DNA of 64,000 bases from Kutzneria kofuensis (GCF_014203355.1 NZ_JACHIR010000001.1:3474038-3538037); one strand, 5' to 3'; shown: positions 42,315 through 51,223, counted from the stretch's first letter. Notes: generated from the sequence alone by a model not told the origin. Numbers and translations: made by a program.

Positions 42315-43514
42315 CGCGGCGGCGGCCCTCGTCGGCGGCAGCGCCACGTTGCGCACGCCCGAGGCCAGCTCGTGCAGGCCGAGATGCTTGTTGTGCAGCT
42401 TGGCGAACAGCCCGAAGCCGATCGGCAGGGCCACGCTGACCAGCACCGCGAACGCGGCGAAGGCGACCTCGCCGGGCCGGTCCTCGATGATGCCGACCAG
42501 CGTCGACAACCGCAGGCCCTGCATGGCCTCCACCAGCCGCGAGGCGGAGACCACCAGGAAGATCACGCCGAGCATGGCGACGAGGGACAGCGGCACGAAG
42601 GCGATGGCCAGCAGCACTTCGCGAATCAGCAGCCGCCACACCGGCGGCCGGTTGCCGTCGGAGTCCACCAGCCGCAGCCGCAGCACGTGCTTGCCGACGG
42701 TCGCGCCGGTCACCCACGGCATGAGCACGAACCACAGCACGAACACGAACAGCGCCACCAGGAACGCGCTGGTCGGCGACTCGCCGCCGAGCAGGTACCA
42801 GATCGCCGCCAGGAACGGCAGGCAGAACGTGAAGCCGACGGCGTCCAGCAGCAGCGCGATCAGCCGGCGGCCGAACGGCACCGGGACGCGTTCCAGCACC
42901 CGCACGTCGATGCTGTCCAGCGTGGGCAGCCAGCGGGTGATCGGACCGGCCAGCGACCAGCCCAACAGGCAGCCCAGCGAGTTGACGATGATGTCGTCCA
43001 CGTCGAACAGCCGGTACGGGCACGGGTAGATGCCCCACAGGCCGGTCAGCTGGGTCAGCTCGAAGAAGCACGCCACGCCCAGCCCGATCGCCGCGCTGGT
43101 CCAGCGGCCGCGCCGGAAGTGGTAGCGCAGGTACATGCCCAGCGGCAGCAGCAGGGCCAGGTTGAACGCCGTCTCCCAGACCGCGGGGTTGTGCAGTATC
43201 AACGCGTTCGGGTTGAGGGAGCCCTTGGCTTCCTTCCAGATGTCGTTGAACGTGTTGCCGGGCACCAGCTGCGGGTGCGAGAAGTCCGCGTACACGCGGC
43301 AGACGTCGATCTCGCGGCTCGGCAGCGGCACGATCACCAGGCAGAACGCGGCCAGCGAGTAGTAGAGGAAGCTGGCGAACGACAGCCCGCGCCACCGGCT
43401 GAGCACGCCGTGCCGGCGGTACAGCACGATCGCCGTCGGCACGAACAACACCATCGCCAGCAGCGGAAACAGCAGCGCCGCGGTTCGGATCGGCAGCAGG
43501 TAGGCGTTCACCAC
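42258..43514 (-). CDS. VanZ-RDD domain membrane protein
   Basis: 418 residues from a GTG at 43514 (43511 also possible). A VanZ-like domain (helices; NPAVWETAFNLALLLPLGMYLRY, FELTQLTGL, DVDDIIVNSLGCLLGW) precedes an RDD domain (GRRLIALLLDAVGF, WVTGATVGKHVLRLRLVDSDG). VanZ proteins give low-level glycopeptide tolerance in other bacteria; an envelope role is likely. On the minus strand TATAGT is followed after seven bases by GTG, so the transcript is probably leaderless. A long in-frame extension upstream is not used. Confidence 0.83.
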   Translation of the reverse strand: MVNAYLLPIRTAALLFPLLAMVLFVPTAIVLYRRHGVLSRWRGLSFASFLYYSLAAFCLVIVPLPSREIDVCRVYADFSHPQLVPGNTFNDIWKEAKGSLNPNALILHNPAVWETAFNLALLLPLGMYLRYHFRRGRWTSAAIGLGVACFFELTQLTGLWGIYPCPYRLFDVDDIIVNSLGCLLGWSLAGPITRWLPTLDSIDVRVLERVPVPFGRRLIALLLDAVGFTFCLPFLAAIWYLLGGESPTSAFLVALFVFVLWFVLMPWVTGATVGKHVLRLRLVDSDGNRPPVWRLLIREVLLAIAFVPLSLVAMLGVIFLVVSASRLVEAMQGLRLSTLVGIIEDRPGEVAFAAFAVLVSVALPIGFGLFAKLHNKHLGLHELASGVRNVALPPTRAAAASTPEVLPEERKDTTPSVL

Positions 43515-43809
43515 CCGCCGCACTATACACACGGTGAATAGTGTCAACGAAAGCGCGTGGGCCTCAAGTTGACCCGGACGAGTGACAGTAGCTCGCATCG
43601 CCGGCCGGCGGGCCGCCGAGGGTTCGCCCATACCCGAAGGGCTGCCCGCGAAACCACCGACAAGTGCCGGCCGGCCGACTGCGCAGCGCAGCCGCCGTCA
43701 TGATCGTTCCGCAGCGGCGCCACACATGTGGGTGACCCTCGTGTTTCCCTCCGACCGCTCCGGAAATCCCCTTGCCCGGCAGGAAATCGACCACGAAAGG
43801 GGAGCACTC

Positions 43810-44532
43810 ATGACCAGCATCGCCAACCCCCGCGACCTGATCGGCACCGAGGTCGTCGACCGCGACGGCGAACGGGTCGGGCGGGTCGGCAACGTCTATG
43901 TCGGCGACGACAACCGGCAGCCGCAGTGGGTGACCGTCCGAACCGGACTGTTCGGCCAGAAGGAGAGCTTCGTGCCGTTGCAGGGAGCCCGGATGGCCGA
44001 CGGCGGCCTGTGCGTGCAGACGACGAAGGACGCCGTCAAGGAGGCGCCGCGGATGGATGCCGACGGGCACCTGTCCGACGCCGAGGGGCGCCGCCTGTAC
44101 GAGCACTACGGCCTGACCGGCATGCCCGGCCAGCGCGGGCGGACCACGCCGAGCGCCGGCCGGAAGGGTTCCGACGAGCAGGCCATGGTCCGCTCCGAGG
44201 AGCAGCTGCGGGTCGGCACCGAGCAGACCGAGACCGGCCGGGTGCGCCTGCACAAGTACGTCGTGACCGAGGAGCAGCAGGTCACCGTGCCGGTGCGGCA
44301 CGAGGAGGTCCGCGTCGAACGGGAGCCCGTGCGCGGCGGCGAGCGGGCCCGCATCGGCGAGGACGACCAGGAGGTCGTGCTGCACGCCGAGCGCCCGGTC
44401 GTGGAGACCGAGGCGGTGCCGGTGGAGAAGGTCCGGCTGAACACCGAGACCGTGACCGAGCAGCGCACGGTCCGCGGCAAGGTGCGCAAGGAGCGCATCG
44501 AGGTCGACGACTCCACCAAGCACGGGAAGTAA
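43810..44532 (+). CDS. PRC-barrel and DUF2382 domain stress protein
   Basis: 240 residues, ATG at 43810 with GGGGAGC upstream. The PRC-barrel (1-90; LIGTEVVDRDGERVGRVGNVYV) is joined by a linker to DUF2382 (about 125-235; RSEEQLRVGTEQTETGRVRLHKYVV, EEVRVEREPV, RLNTETVTEQ). This combination is common in desiccation- or general-stress-induced proteins. There is no enzymatic motif. Confidence 0.88.
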   Translation: MTSIANPRDLIGTEVVDRDGERVGRVGNVYVGDDNRQPQWVTVRTGLFGQKESFVPLQGARMADGGLCVQTTKDAVKEAPRMDADGHLSDAEGRRLYEHYGLTGMPGQRGRTTPSAGRKGSDEQAMVRSEEQLRVGTEQTETGRVRLHKYVVTEEQQVTVPVRHEEVRVEREPVRGGERARIGEDDQEVVLHAERPVVETEAVPVEKVRLNTETVTEQRTVRGKVRKERIEVDDSTKHGK

Positions 44533-44687
44533 CGGAGTGTGGCGCCGGTCCGACCTCAGCCGGGCCGGCGCCACCCCGGACGGGACCGCTGAGCCGGGTG
44601 GACCACGGCACGACTCCGACCGCCCAACCCGACGCGACACCACCCGCCCAGCGGGCCGCCACCACGTCTGGGGGACAATTGGCGGCG

Positions 44688-45518
44688 ATGGTGGAGCAGG
44701 ACCTCAGGCTGCTGATCTCCGTGGTGGTCAGCGCCGAAGACGAGCGGCAGGCCCATGACGCCTGCCGCGACCTCGTGGACCGGATCGGCGGCCGGGTCGT
44801 TGAGGCCGCGGACTGCTCCGACGAGGAACCCGGCTGCTGGTCGGTGACGATCGGCAAGGACCTGCCGTCGGTGCAGGTCCACAACGACGCGGCGGCGCTG
44901 GCCCGGTCGGTCCGCACCTTCATCCGCGAGCTGGCGCCGGACTCGCCGCTGCCCCGGGTGTGCTGCGAGCCGCCGACGGCCTGGACGGTGCTGGACGACC
45001 CGGAGCTGATCGGCAAGCTGGTCGAGGGCGCGGAGCGGCTGCTGGTGGAGGCGTGGTCGGAGCAGGCCCCGTTCCAGCCGGTCAGCTACCAGGAGCCCGA
45101 CACCCCGGAACCGGTTCCGGCGGAGCACACCACCCGGCTGCGGCTGCGCGTGGACGTGGCCGTGCAGCATCCGGCCGGCGCGCAGTGGCAGGCCCGGGCG
45201 CTGGCCAGCCGGATCACCGAGGCGGCCACCATCACCGAGGTCACGCAGGGCGGCGACGGCGTCTCCGTGCACCTTGATCTCGGACGATGGCCGCAGCCGC
45301 CGCAGCAGGCCGTCGCGGACGCGGCCGAGGCGCTGGGCCGCCCGGAGTGGTCGCCGATGGAGCTGAGACCCGACGGCACGGCGGTGCAGCGCTGGCTGGA
45401 CGTGCTCCGGCCGACCTCCGGCATCACCTCGTTGGAGCTGGTCGCGGACCGGGCCGACATCGAGGTGGCGTGGCCGACCGAGGACGAGCCCCCGGTGTGG
45501 CGGGAGCCCGGAAGTTGA
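44688..45518 (+). CDS. Cytoplasmic protein of unknown function
   Basis: 276 residues from the ATG at 44688; a TTG or GTG slightly upstream is also possible. Sequence features include MVEQDLRLLISVVVSAEDERQAHDACRDLVDRIGG and a repeated alpha/beta pattern with DLPSVQVHNDAAALARSVR and TTRLRLRVDVAVQHPAGAQWQARALASRITE, suggesting two related ferredoxin-like units. No family was recognised. It precedes the FtsK-like operon but has its own intergenic gap, so a link is only positional. Confidence 0.55.
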   Translation: MVEQDLRLLISVVVSAEDERQAHDACRDLVDRIGGRVVEAADCSDEEPGCWSVTIGKDLPSVQVHNDAAALARSVRTFIRELAPDSPLPRVCCEPPTAWTVLDDPELIGKLVEGAERLLVEAWSEQAPFQPVSYQEPDTPEPVPAEHTTRLRLRVDVAVQHPAGAQWQARALASRITEAATITEVTQGGDGVSVHLDLGRWPQPPQQAVADAAEALGRPEWSPMELRPDGTAVQRWLDVLRPTSGITSLELVADRADIEVAWPTEDEPPVWREPGS

Positions 45519-45608
45519 TCGTCTACAGTGGATGGACACGGACCGCCGCGACCGAGGCCAACCGTGCACTCTAATGCGCGGAAATACCGCTCGATCAGCC
45601 GATCCTGG

Positions 45609-45636
45609 TTGCACGGGCGTCGTGTGACAGTACTAA
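45609..45636 (+). promoter_or_regulatory. Promoter of the FtsK-like operon
   Basis: TTGCAC (45609-45614) and TACTAA (45631-45636) with a 16-bp spacer, 60 bp before the first small gene at 45698. Confidence 0.45.
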
Positions 45637-45697
45637 GTTCGGGAGCGTTGGACTGCACGGTCGGGCAGTCACGTTACTGGGAGGGACCGGATCAGCG

Positions 45698-45958
45698 ATG
45701 GCTAGCGTCGAGCAGGTGAGGGGCCAGATCGGTCTGGCCAAGGAGCAGGCCGAGCGCGGTGCCCAGGCGTTGCAGGAAGCGGAGACCCAGATCGGGCAGG
45801 CGCAGCAGGCCTTCCAGGAGGCGGCGCAGGGCAGCAACCAGTCCGAGGCCAGCGACGTGAACAACATGTTCACCCACGCCCTGCAGAAGATCGGTGAGGC
45901 CCGCGACGCGGTCATGGCCGCGACGAGCAACGCGGAGTCCTACGCCGGCCGGTTGTGA
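45698..45958 (+). CDS. Small helical protein A (86 aa) of the FtsK-like operon
   Basis: MASVEQVRGQIGLAKEQAERGA then Gln/Glu-rich helical sequence, ending ESYAGRL. The heptad-like pattern suggests a two-helix hairpin. The size is like WXG100 secreted proteins, but the WXG motif is absent. It is a clear paralogue of the next gene (same MASVEQVR start and similar end). It is the first gene of a four-gene operon with the ATPase; a subunit or substrate role is inferred from position. Confidence 0.7.
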   Translation: MASVEQVRGQIGLAKEQAERGAQALQEAETQIGQAQQAFQEAAQGSNQSEASDVNNMFTHALQKIGEARDAVMAATSNAESYAGRL

Positions 45959-45961
45959 CCG

Positions 45962-46213
45962 GTGGCCTCCGTCGAGCAGGTGCGGGCGTCGCTGGCGCTG
46001 GTGGGCGAGCATCTCCGGACCGCGCACCAGCAGCTGGTCGAGGCGGCCGAGCGGCTGTCGGAGGCGCACGCGATCCTCAGCGAGGCCAGCCGGATGCACC
46101 CCCGTTCACTTGTGCCCCCGGAACTGACCAAGGCGTGCGACCATGCAAGGGAGCAGCTGACGCTGCTGCTGGGCGTCATGGAAGCCGTGGAACGGTTCTC
46201 CGGTCGCCTGTGA
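45962..46213 (+). CDS. Small helical protein B (83 aa), paralogue of A
   Basis: From the GTG at 45962: MASVEQVRASLALVGEHLRT to VMEAVERFSGRL. All-helical by eye, with a middle segment (RSLVPPELTKACDHAREQ) that breaks two helices. It lies three bases after gene A, so it arose by tandem duplication and is probably co-translated. No known family was assigned. Confidence 0.7.
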   Translation: MASVEQVRASLALVGEHLRTAHQQLVEAAERLSEAHAILSEASRMHPRSLVPPELTKACDHAREQLTLLLGVMEAVERFSGRL

Positions 46214-46233
46214 ACCGACCGTAGAGGTGGGCG

Positions 46234-49014
46234 TTGAACAGGCGAAACGATCGCCGGCAACGGATACAGGACGCGTTCGCCGCCTTCCACGACGCGGTCG
46301 CCGCGGCCCGCGGCGCCGCCAAGCGTGCGCATGACGCTGCCGCTTTGCAGCAGGCCCGCGAGACGTTCGAGCAGGACCTGCGGGCCCGCGGCATCGACCA
46401 GGCGCTGCGTGATCCCGACTACGCGCAGTCGCTGACCGATCCGCGGCTGGCCCGGATCGTGGCGCAGGCCAAGGAGGACTGGGAGCAGGCGTTCGCCAAG
46501 TGGACCAACAACGGCCCGCGGGCGCTGGCCGACCTGGTCGCCGAGGCCGCGCCCGGCAGCGCGTCCGAGGACTACGAGAACTGGCTCGGCGAGATCGGCA
46601 CCGTCGACGGCCGCGGCCCGGTTCCGAGCCTGTGGCGGATCGGCAGCGCCGTGGCCACCAGTTCGCCCGTGCCGGTGTCGTTCCCGGTCGCGGTGCCGCT
46701 GCTGGACCGGTCGCACCTGGCCGTGTTCACCTCGCCCAGCAGCCGCACCCAGGCGGAGAACCTGGTCGAGTCGCTGCTGCTGCGGGTGCTCAGCCACTTC
46801 GCGCCGGGCCTGGTGCACGTGCACGTCTGGGACGTGGGCCAGCTCACCGGGTCGCTACCCGGCCTGTACCCGTTGACCCGGGCCGGTTTGCTCACCGTGC
46901 ACGATCCGGCGCGGCCGGCGGAACTGCTGGACGAGCTGGCCGAGCACATCCGCAAGGTGCACACGTCGGTGCTGGTCGGGGGGCACGACTCGCTGCGGTC
47001 CATGGAATCCGACGCCGGGCTGCGCACCGAGCCGTGGCGGATCGCCGTCATGTTCGGCCGTCCGGACGCGTTGAAGGACGAGGAGCTGCACAAACTGCAG
47101 CGGATCGCCCGCAACGGCCTGGCCGCCGGCGTGCAGCTGGTGCTGGTGGACATCCCGATCACCGTCAACAGTCCTATCGAGACGGTGAAGCTGTTCGACG
47201 ACAAGCCGTGGCGCACGACCATGTCCGGTGAGCACGCGGCCTTCCACGTGGACCCAGCGCTGCCGCGGGAGATGGTGCCGCGGGCGTGCGCGGCGATCGC
47301 CGCCGCGCTGGAGGAACGCCGCAACCGGGTGTGCACGTTCGAGGAGCTGTTGCCGGAGCACTACTGGTCGTACCAGTCGTCCTCGGGCGTGCAGACTCCG
47401 ATCGGGCACCGGGACGGCGTCGCCGTGCCGATCACCATCGGCGACAGCTCGCCGCACGTGCTGATCGGCGGCCCGAGCGGCTCCGGCAAGACGAACTTCC
47501 TGTACGCCATGCTCGGCGGCCTGGTCGCCCGGTACTCGCCGGCCGAGCTGGAGCTGTACCTGCTGGACTTCAAGGAGGGCGTGTCCTTCGCCCAGTTCGC
47601 GCCGGGCCGCAAGGACCCGACGTGGCTGCCGAACGCGCGGCTGGTCGGCGTGAACGTCAACCAGGACCGGGAGTTCGGCGTCGCGCTGCTGCGCTTCCTG
47701 GCCGACGAGATGCGCCGCCGCGCGGACGCCGCCAAGCAGCACGAGGTCACCAAGCTGGAGGAGCTGCGCGCCGAGGATCCCGGCGGCCGGTGGCCGCGGG
47801 TGATCGCCGTGATCGACGAGTTCCAGTACCTGTTCGCGGAGAAGGACGCCGTCACGCGGGAAGCGGTTGCCCTGTTGGAGGACGTGGCCCGGCGCGGCCG
47901 GTCGCAGGGCATCCACCTGGTGCTGGCCAGCCAGGACGTGTCCAGCATCGAGGCCTTCTGGGGCAAGCCGGCCATCTTCGAGCAGTTCACGGTCCGCGTC
48001 GCGTTGCCCAAGGCGCGCCGGGTGCTCGTGGACGGCAACAACGAGGCCATCGACCTGCCGCGCTGGCACGCGATCGTCAACCACGAGTCGGGCGTCAAGC
48101 AGGGCAACGAGATCGCCCGCGTGCCGGACGCCACCGGGCGCGGCACGTTCGACCGGGTGCAGGCGCGACTGTTCGAGATGATGCCGCCGGACCTGTCCGC
48201 GCCGCGGCTGTTCGACGGCAGCCGGGTGCCGGTGCTCGCCGACATGCCCGGCTTCCAGGCGCTGGAGCCGATTTCCGGCGGCGCGCCGACCGTCCTGTTG
48301 GGACAGGTCATCGACGTGGAGGATCGGGCCGCCCGGGTGTCGCTGGCCCGGGCCCCGGGCCGCAACGTGGCCGTCTTCGGCTCCGTGTTGAAGGAATCCA
48401 CCAGCGTGCTCGCCGCCGCTGCGCTTTCCCTGGCCCGGCAACACCGGGCCGGCGAGGCCCGGTTCACCGTCGCGCCGATGATCGACGACGCGATGCCGGC
48501 GGCCGATTCGCTGGCCGCACGGCTGCGGGGCATGGGGCACGAGGTCGCCACGGTCGGCCTGGATGGCGTCCGCCAGTACCTGGCCCAGGTCGCGCGCGGG
48601 TTGGAGGAGCGGCTGTCCGGCGCGGTGATCGACCAGCCGGTGCCGCACTACCTCGTGCTCTACGGGATGGACGCGGCCAACGCCGTGCTGGAGGCCAAGG
48701 ACCCGGAGACCCGGGTGTCCGGTGTGGACAGTTTCCGGCAGGTGATCAAGAGCGGGCCGGAGCACCGCACCCACCTCATCGGCTGGTGGCGCAGCCCCGG
48801 CCGGCTGAAGAACATGCTGATGATGGGCGCGTCCGCCGACGACATCGGCGCTTGGGTCGGCTTCGACGTGCAGGGGCAGGACCTCAACACCTTCGCGCCC
48901 GGCCAGATGATCACCTGGTCGCCCCGCCCCGGCCGCGGCCTGTTCTTCGACCGCTTCGAGCACGCCCGGCCGCAGGTGGTCATCCCGTTCGACACCGAGG
49001 GGGAGCGCTCATGA
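46234..49014 (+). CDS. Soluble FtsK/SpoIIIE-type ATPase, three RecA-like modules
   Basis: 926 residues from a TTG at 46234 (GAGGTGG upstream). A helical/coiled N-terminus (1-110) has no membrane helix. A degenerate RecA-like module (about 140-350) is followed by the active FtsK domain with Walker A GGPSGSGKTNFLYAMLGG (about 412-429) and Walker B VIAVIDEFQYLF (Asp-Glu about 528-529). A third degenerate module (about 690-920; RNVAVFGSVLKESTSVLAAAALSL) ends the protein. Three stacked modules recall EccC of type VII secretion, but without its membrane anchor. It may pump DNA or protein. The stop overlaps the next gene. Confidence 0.8.
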   Translation: MNRRNDRRQRIQDAFAAFHDAVAAARGAAKRAHDAAALQQARETFEQDLRARGIDQALRDPDYAQSLTDPRLARIVAQAKEDWEQAFAKWTNNGPRALADLVAEAAPGSASEDYENWLGEIGTVDGRGPVPSLWRIGSAVATSSPVPVSFPVAVPLLDRSHLAVFTSPSSRTQAENLVESLLLRVLSHFAPGLVHVHVWDVGQLTGSLPGLYPLTRAGLLTVHDPARPAELLDELAEHIRKVHTSVLVGGHDSLRSMESDAGLRTEPWRIAVMFGRPDALKDEELHKLQRIARNGLAAGVQLVLVDIPITVNSPIETVKLFDDKPWRTTMSGEHAAFHVDPALPREMVPRACAAIAAALEERRNRVCTFEELLPEHYWSYQSSSGVQTPIGHRDGVAVPITIGDSSPHVLIGGPSGSGKTNFLYAMLGGLVARYSPAELELYLLDFKEGVSFAQFAPGRKDPTWLPNARLVGVNVNQDREFGVALLRFLADEMRRRADAAKQHEVTKLEELRAEDPGGRWPRVIAVIDEFQYLFAEKDAVTREAVALLEDVARRGRSQGIHLVLASQDVSSIEAFWGKPAIFEQFTVRVALPKARRVLVDGNNEAIDLPRWHAIVNHESGVKQGNEIARVPDATGRGTFDRVQARLFEMMPPDLSAPRLFDGSRVPVLADMPGFQALEPISGGAPTVLLGQVIDVEDRAARVSLARAPGRNVAVFGSVLKESTSVLAAAALSLARQHRAGEARFTVAPMIDDAMPAADSLAARLRGMGHEVATVGLDGVRQYLAQVARGLEERLSGAVIDQPVPHYLVLYGMDAANAVLEAKDPETRVSGVDSFRQVIKSGPEHRTHLIGWWRSPGRLKNMLMMGASADDIGAWVGFDVQGQDLNTFAPGQMITWSPRPGRGLFFDRFEHARPQVVIPFDTEGERS

Positions 49015-49376
49015 CCGACCCGATCGGCGCCGTCGAGCGCTACAAGGAGATCACCGCCTGGATCGGCGACGCCATGCAGGAGATGCGGGAGCAGGACTCC
49101 GAGCGCGGGGAGGCGGTCACCTCGCGGCTGGCCAGCGCCATGGACGCCACCAACGAGATGCTCACCCGCGCCGACCAGAGCATGGACCGCATCGACGAGT
49201 TCTGGCAGCAGGCGGTCGGCGAGCTCTTCCACGAGCGCTGGATGAAGGTGACCCCCATCCCGCGTCCCGACACCACCGTCGCGCCGCGCCCGCTGGAGTT
49301 CTACGAGGCCGAGGTGGAGAAGGCGTACGAGGCCCTGATCGAGGCGATCAAGAAGAAGGGCATTCTCGGTCGTTAG
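49011..49376 (+). CDS. Small helical partner protein (121 aa) of the FtsK-like ATPase
   Basis: The ATG at 49011 overlaps the ATPase stop (ATGA), so the two are translated together. The sequence is helical and charged: MTDPIGAVERYKEITAWIGDAMQEMREQ, TSRLASAMDATNEMLTRADQSMDRIDEFWQQAVG, ending LIEAIKKKGILGR. No family was recognised. Tight coupling suggests a subunit, adaptor or regulator of the ATPase. Confidence 0.68.
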   Translation: MTDPIGAVERYKEITAWIGDAMQEMREQDSERGEAVTSRLASAMDATNEMLTRADQSMDRIDEFWQQAVGELFHERWMKVTPIPRPDTTVAPRPLEFYEAEVEKAYEALIEAIKKKGILGR

Positions 49377-49455
49377 GGCGGTTCCGCCAGTGACGGTCAC
49401 CACTCGCGGGAACAGCCGGCGCGGTCCATGGTGTTGACGATGGTGAACACCAATT

Positions 49456-49470
49456 ACTGAACTAATCAGT
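49456..49470 (+). promoter_or_regulatory. Operator ACTGA-ACTAA-TCAGT of the CurA-like gene
   Basis: Perfect 5-bp arms in an AT-richer patch, 22 bp before the start. A TTGACG at 49434-49439 could be the -35. A TetR or MarR-type site is likely. Confidence 0.45.
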
Positions 49471-49492
49471 CTCGAAAATGGAGGCGCTCGCC

Positions 49493-50506
49493 ATGTCCGT
49501 TCCGACCACCGTCCGCGAGATCAGGCTGGCCGCCCGTCCCAAGGGCTGGCCGACGGAGGAGACCTTCGAGCTCGCCGAGGCCCCGCTGGTGGTCGAGCCC
49601 GGTCACATCGTCGTGCGCAACCAGTTCATGAGCGTGGACCCGTACATGCGCGGCCGGATGAACGACGCGAAGTCCTACAGCGCCCCGTTCGAGGTCGGCA
49701 AGGTGATGGAGGGCGGCGCGATCGGCGAGGTCGTGCAGTCCGACGCCGAGGGCTTCGCGGTCGGCGACACCGTGCTGCACTTCAAGGGCTGGCGCGACTA
49801 CGCGGTGCTGCACCCCAAGCAGGCCGTGAAGGTCGACCCGAAGGCCGCCCCGATCAGCACCTACCTCGGCGTGCTGGGCATGCCCGGCCTGACCGCCTAC
49901 GCCGGTCTGCTGCGCTCCGGCGAGTTCAAGGAGGGCGACACCGTCTTCGTGTCCGGCGCCGCCGGCGCGGTCGGCCAGGTCGTCGGCCAGCTGGCCAAGC
50001 TCAAGGGGGCGAAGCGGGTCATCGGCAGCGCCGGCAGCGCCGACAAGGTCCGCTACCTGATCGACGAGCTGGGCTTCGACGCCGCCTTCAACTACAAGGA
50101 CGGCTCCGTCACCGAGCAGCTGGCCCAGGCCGCGCCCGACGGCATCGACCTGTACTTCGACAACGTCGGCGGCGACCACCTCGAGGCCGCGCTGAACAGC
50201 CTGAACGTGCACGGCCGCATCACGGTCTGCGGCATGATCTCCGGCTACAACGCCACCGAGGCCTCCCCCGCCCCGCACAACCTGGCCCAGATCATCGCCA
50301 AGCGGCTGACCATCCGCGGCCTGCTCGTCGGCGACCACTACGACCTGCAGCCCGAGTTCGTCGCCGAGGTGGCCCCGCTGGTGGCCGGCGGCAAGCTCCG
50401 CTACACCGAGACCGTGGTGGAGGGCCTGGAGAACGCGCCGCAGGCGTTCCTCGGCATGATGCGCGGCGAGAACACCGGCAAGATGCTGGTCAAGATCGCC
50501 GACTGA
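49493..50506 (+). CDS. NADP-dependent oxidoreductase, CurA/PTGR-like (MDR family)
   Basis: 337 residues from the ATG at 49493, eight bases after GGAGG; the ATG at 49478 would contain that site and is rejected. It is a zinc-free medium-chain reductase: VDPYMRGRMNDAKSY is the family hallmark, and VFVSGAAGAVGQVVGQLAKLKGA binds NADP. Relatives reduce alpha,beta-unsaturated carbonyls (curcumin, oxo-prostaglandins), a detoxifying role. It is monocistronic with a hairpin terminator. Confidence 0.92.
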   Translation: MSVPTTVREIRLAARPKGWPTEETFELAEAPLVVEPGHIVVRNQFMSVDPYMRGRMNDAKSYSAPFEVGKVMEGGAIGEVVQSDAEGFAVGDTVLHFKGWRDYAVLHPKQAVKVDPKAAPISTYLGVLGMPGLTAYAGLLRSGEFKEGDTVFVSGAAGAVGQVVGQLAKLKGAKRVIGSAGSADKVRYLIDELGFDAAFNYKDGSVTEQLAQAAPDGIDLYFDNVGGDHLEAALNSLNVHGRITVCGMISGYNATEASPAPHNLAQIIAKRLTIRGLLVGDHYDLQPEFVAEVAPLVAGGKLRYTETVVEGLENAPQAFLGMMRGENTGKMLVKIAD

Positions 50507-50570
50507 GCAGCGGCGGAAACCCCGCCTGGGTAAGCACTTTCCGCGGCCGCGGGGCCGGGACTGGCTGCGC

Positions 50571-50605
50571 GGGTGGAGGCGCCGCCTCGCGACGCGCCTC
50601 CACCC
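50571..50605 (+). terminator. Hairpin after the CurA-like gene
   Basis: GGGTGGAGGCGC (50571-50582) pairs perfectly with GCGCCTCCACCC (50594-50605) across an 11-nt loop; no long T-run follows. Confidence 0.65.
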
Positions 50606-50676
50606 GAGCCTCCCCCCGGGCGAGTCCTTCCACCCCTCTGACACCGGCCGGCCGTCTCCACGCCCCCGCATTGAGA

Positions 50677-50777
50677 TCAACCAACCGGCGACCATTCATG
50701 CTGCCCGTTCAACCCCTAGTTGAACGGGCGCGCTCAGTCTAGACTGACCCGAACCACTGTTGTCAACCACTGGTTGA
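50677..50777 (+). promoter_or_regulatory. Multi-palindrome operator region of the EspR-like regulator
   Basis: Four elements: half-site TCAACCAACC (50677-50686); GCCCGTTCAAC-N5-GTTGAACGGGC (50703-50729); a 14-bp palindrome TCAGTCTAGACTGA (50734-50747); and TCAACCA-C-TGGTTGA (50763-50777). GTTGA/TCAAC half-sites recur in three of them, suggesting several dimers of one protein, probably the EspR-like product. Confidence 0.7.
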
Positions 50778-50786
50778 GGTGTCCGG

Positions 50787-51215
50787 ATGCCCGACAGCGA
50801 GCAGTCGCTACTGGCGGACCGGCTGAACAGGCTGTTCGAGGACGTCCGTCCCGAGGGTCGTGCCGGTCGCCGCTGGACGAACGACGAGGTCGCCACCGCC
50901 GTCAAGACGGCGGAGCCGACCATCCGGGTCAGCGGCGCCTACCTTTCCGCGCTGCGCACGGGGGCCAAACGCCGGCCGTCCACCGAGCTGCTGGCGGCGC
51001 TGGCGAAGTTCTTCGGGGTGTCGGTCGACTACTTCGTCACCGGCGAGATCCGCAACGACGCCGAGGCGGAACTGGCCCGGGTCGCCGAGAACCTGGGCGT
51101 GCGGCGGCTGGCGCTGCGCGCGCTGGAGCTGTCGCCGGAAGGCCTCGCGGCCGTCACGAAGATCATCGAGCAGGTCATCGAGCTGGACACCAAGGCGGCC
51201 GACGAGAAGGACTGA
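50787..51215 (+). CDS. EspR-like XRE regulator
   Basis: 142 residues. The helix-turn-helix (EVATAVKTAEPTIRVSGAYLSALRTGAKRRPSTELLAALAKFFGVSVDYF) matches the EspR-type, with an extended recognition-helix region. A C-terminal helical dimer part follows (ARVAENLGVRRLALRALELSPEGLAAVTKIIEQ). EspR of Mycobacterium binds many dispersed sites and bridges them. The multi-palindrome region directly upstream suggests autoregulation. No type VII secretion genes are next to it. Confidence 0.85.
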   Translation: MPDSEQSLLADRLNRLFEDVRPEGRAGRRWTNDEVATAVKTAEPTIRVSGAYLSALRTGAKRRPSTELLAALAKFFGVSVDYFVTGEIRNDAEAELARVAENLGVRRLALRALELSPEGLAAVTKIIEQVIELDTKAADEKD

Positions 51216-51223
51216 GCCGGCCG

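Noticed and set aside
45698-46213. WXG100 (ESX) secreted pair
   Set aside because: No WXG motif and no EccB, EccD, EccE or MycP genes nearby.
46234-49014. Chromosome-segregating FtsK at the septum
   Set aside because: No N-terminal membrane helices and no C-terminal gamma domain; the neighbours are small helical proteins.
49478-49492. Upstream ATG of the CurA-like gene
   Set aside because: The GGAGG serving the ATG at 49493 lies within this extension, so the inner start is used.
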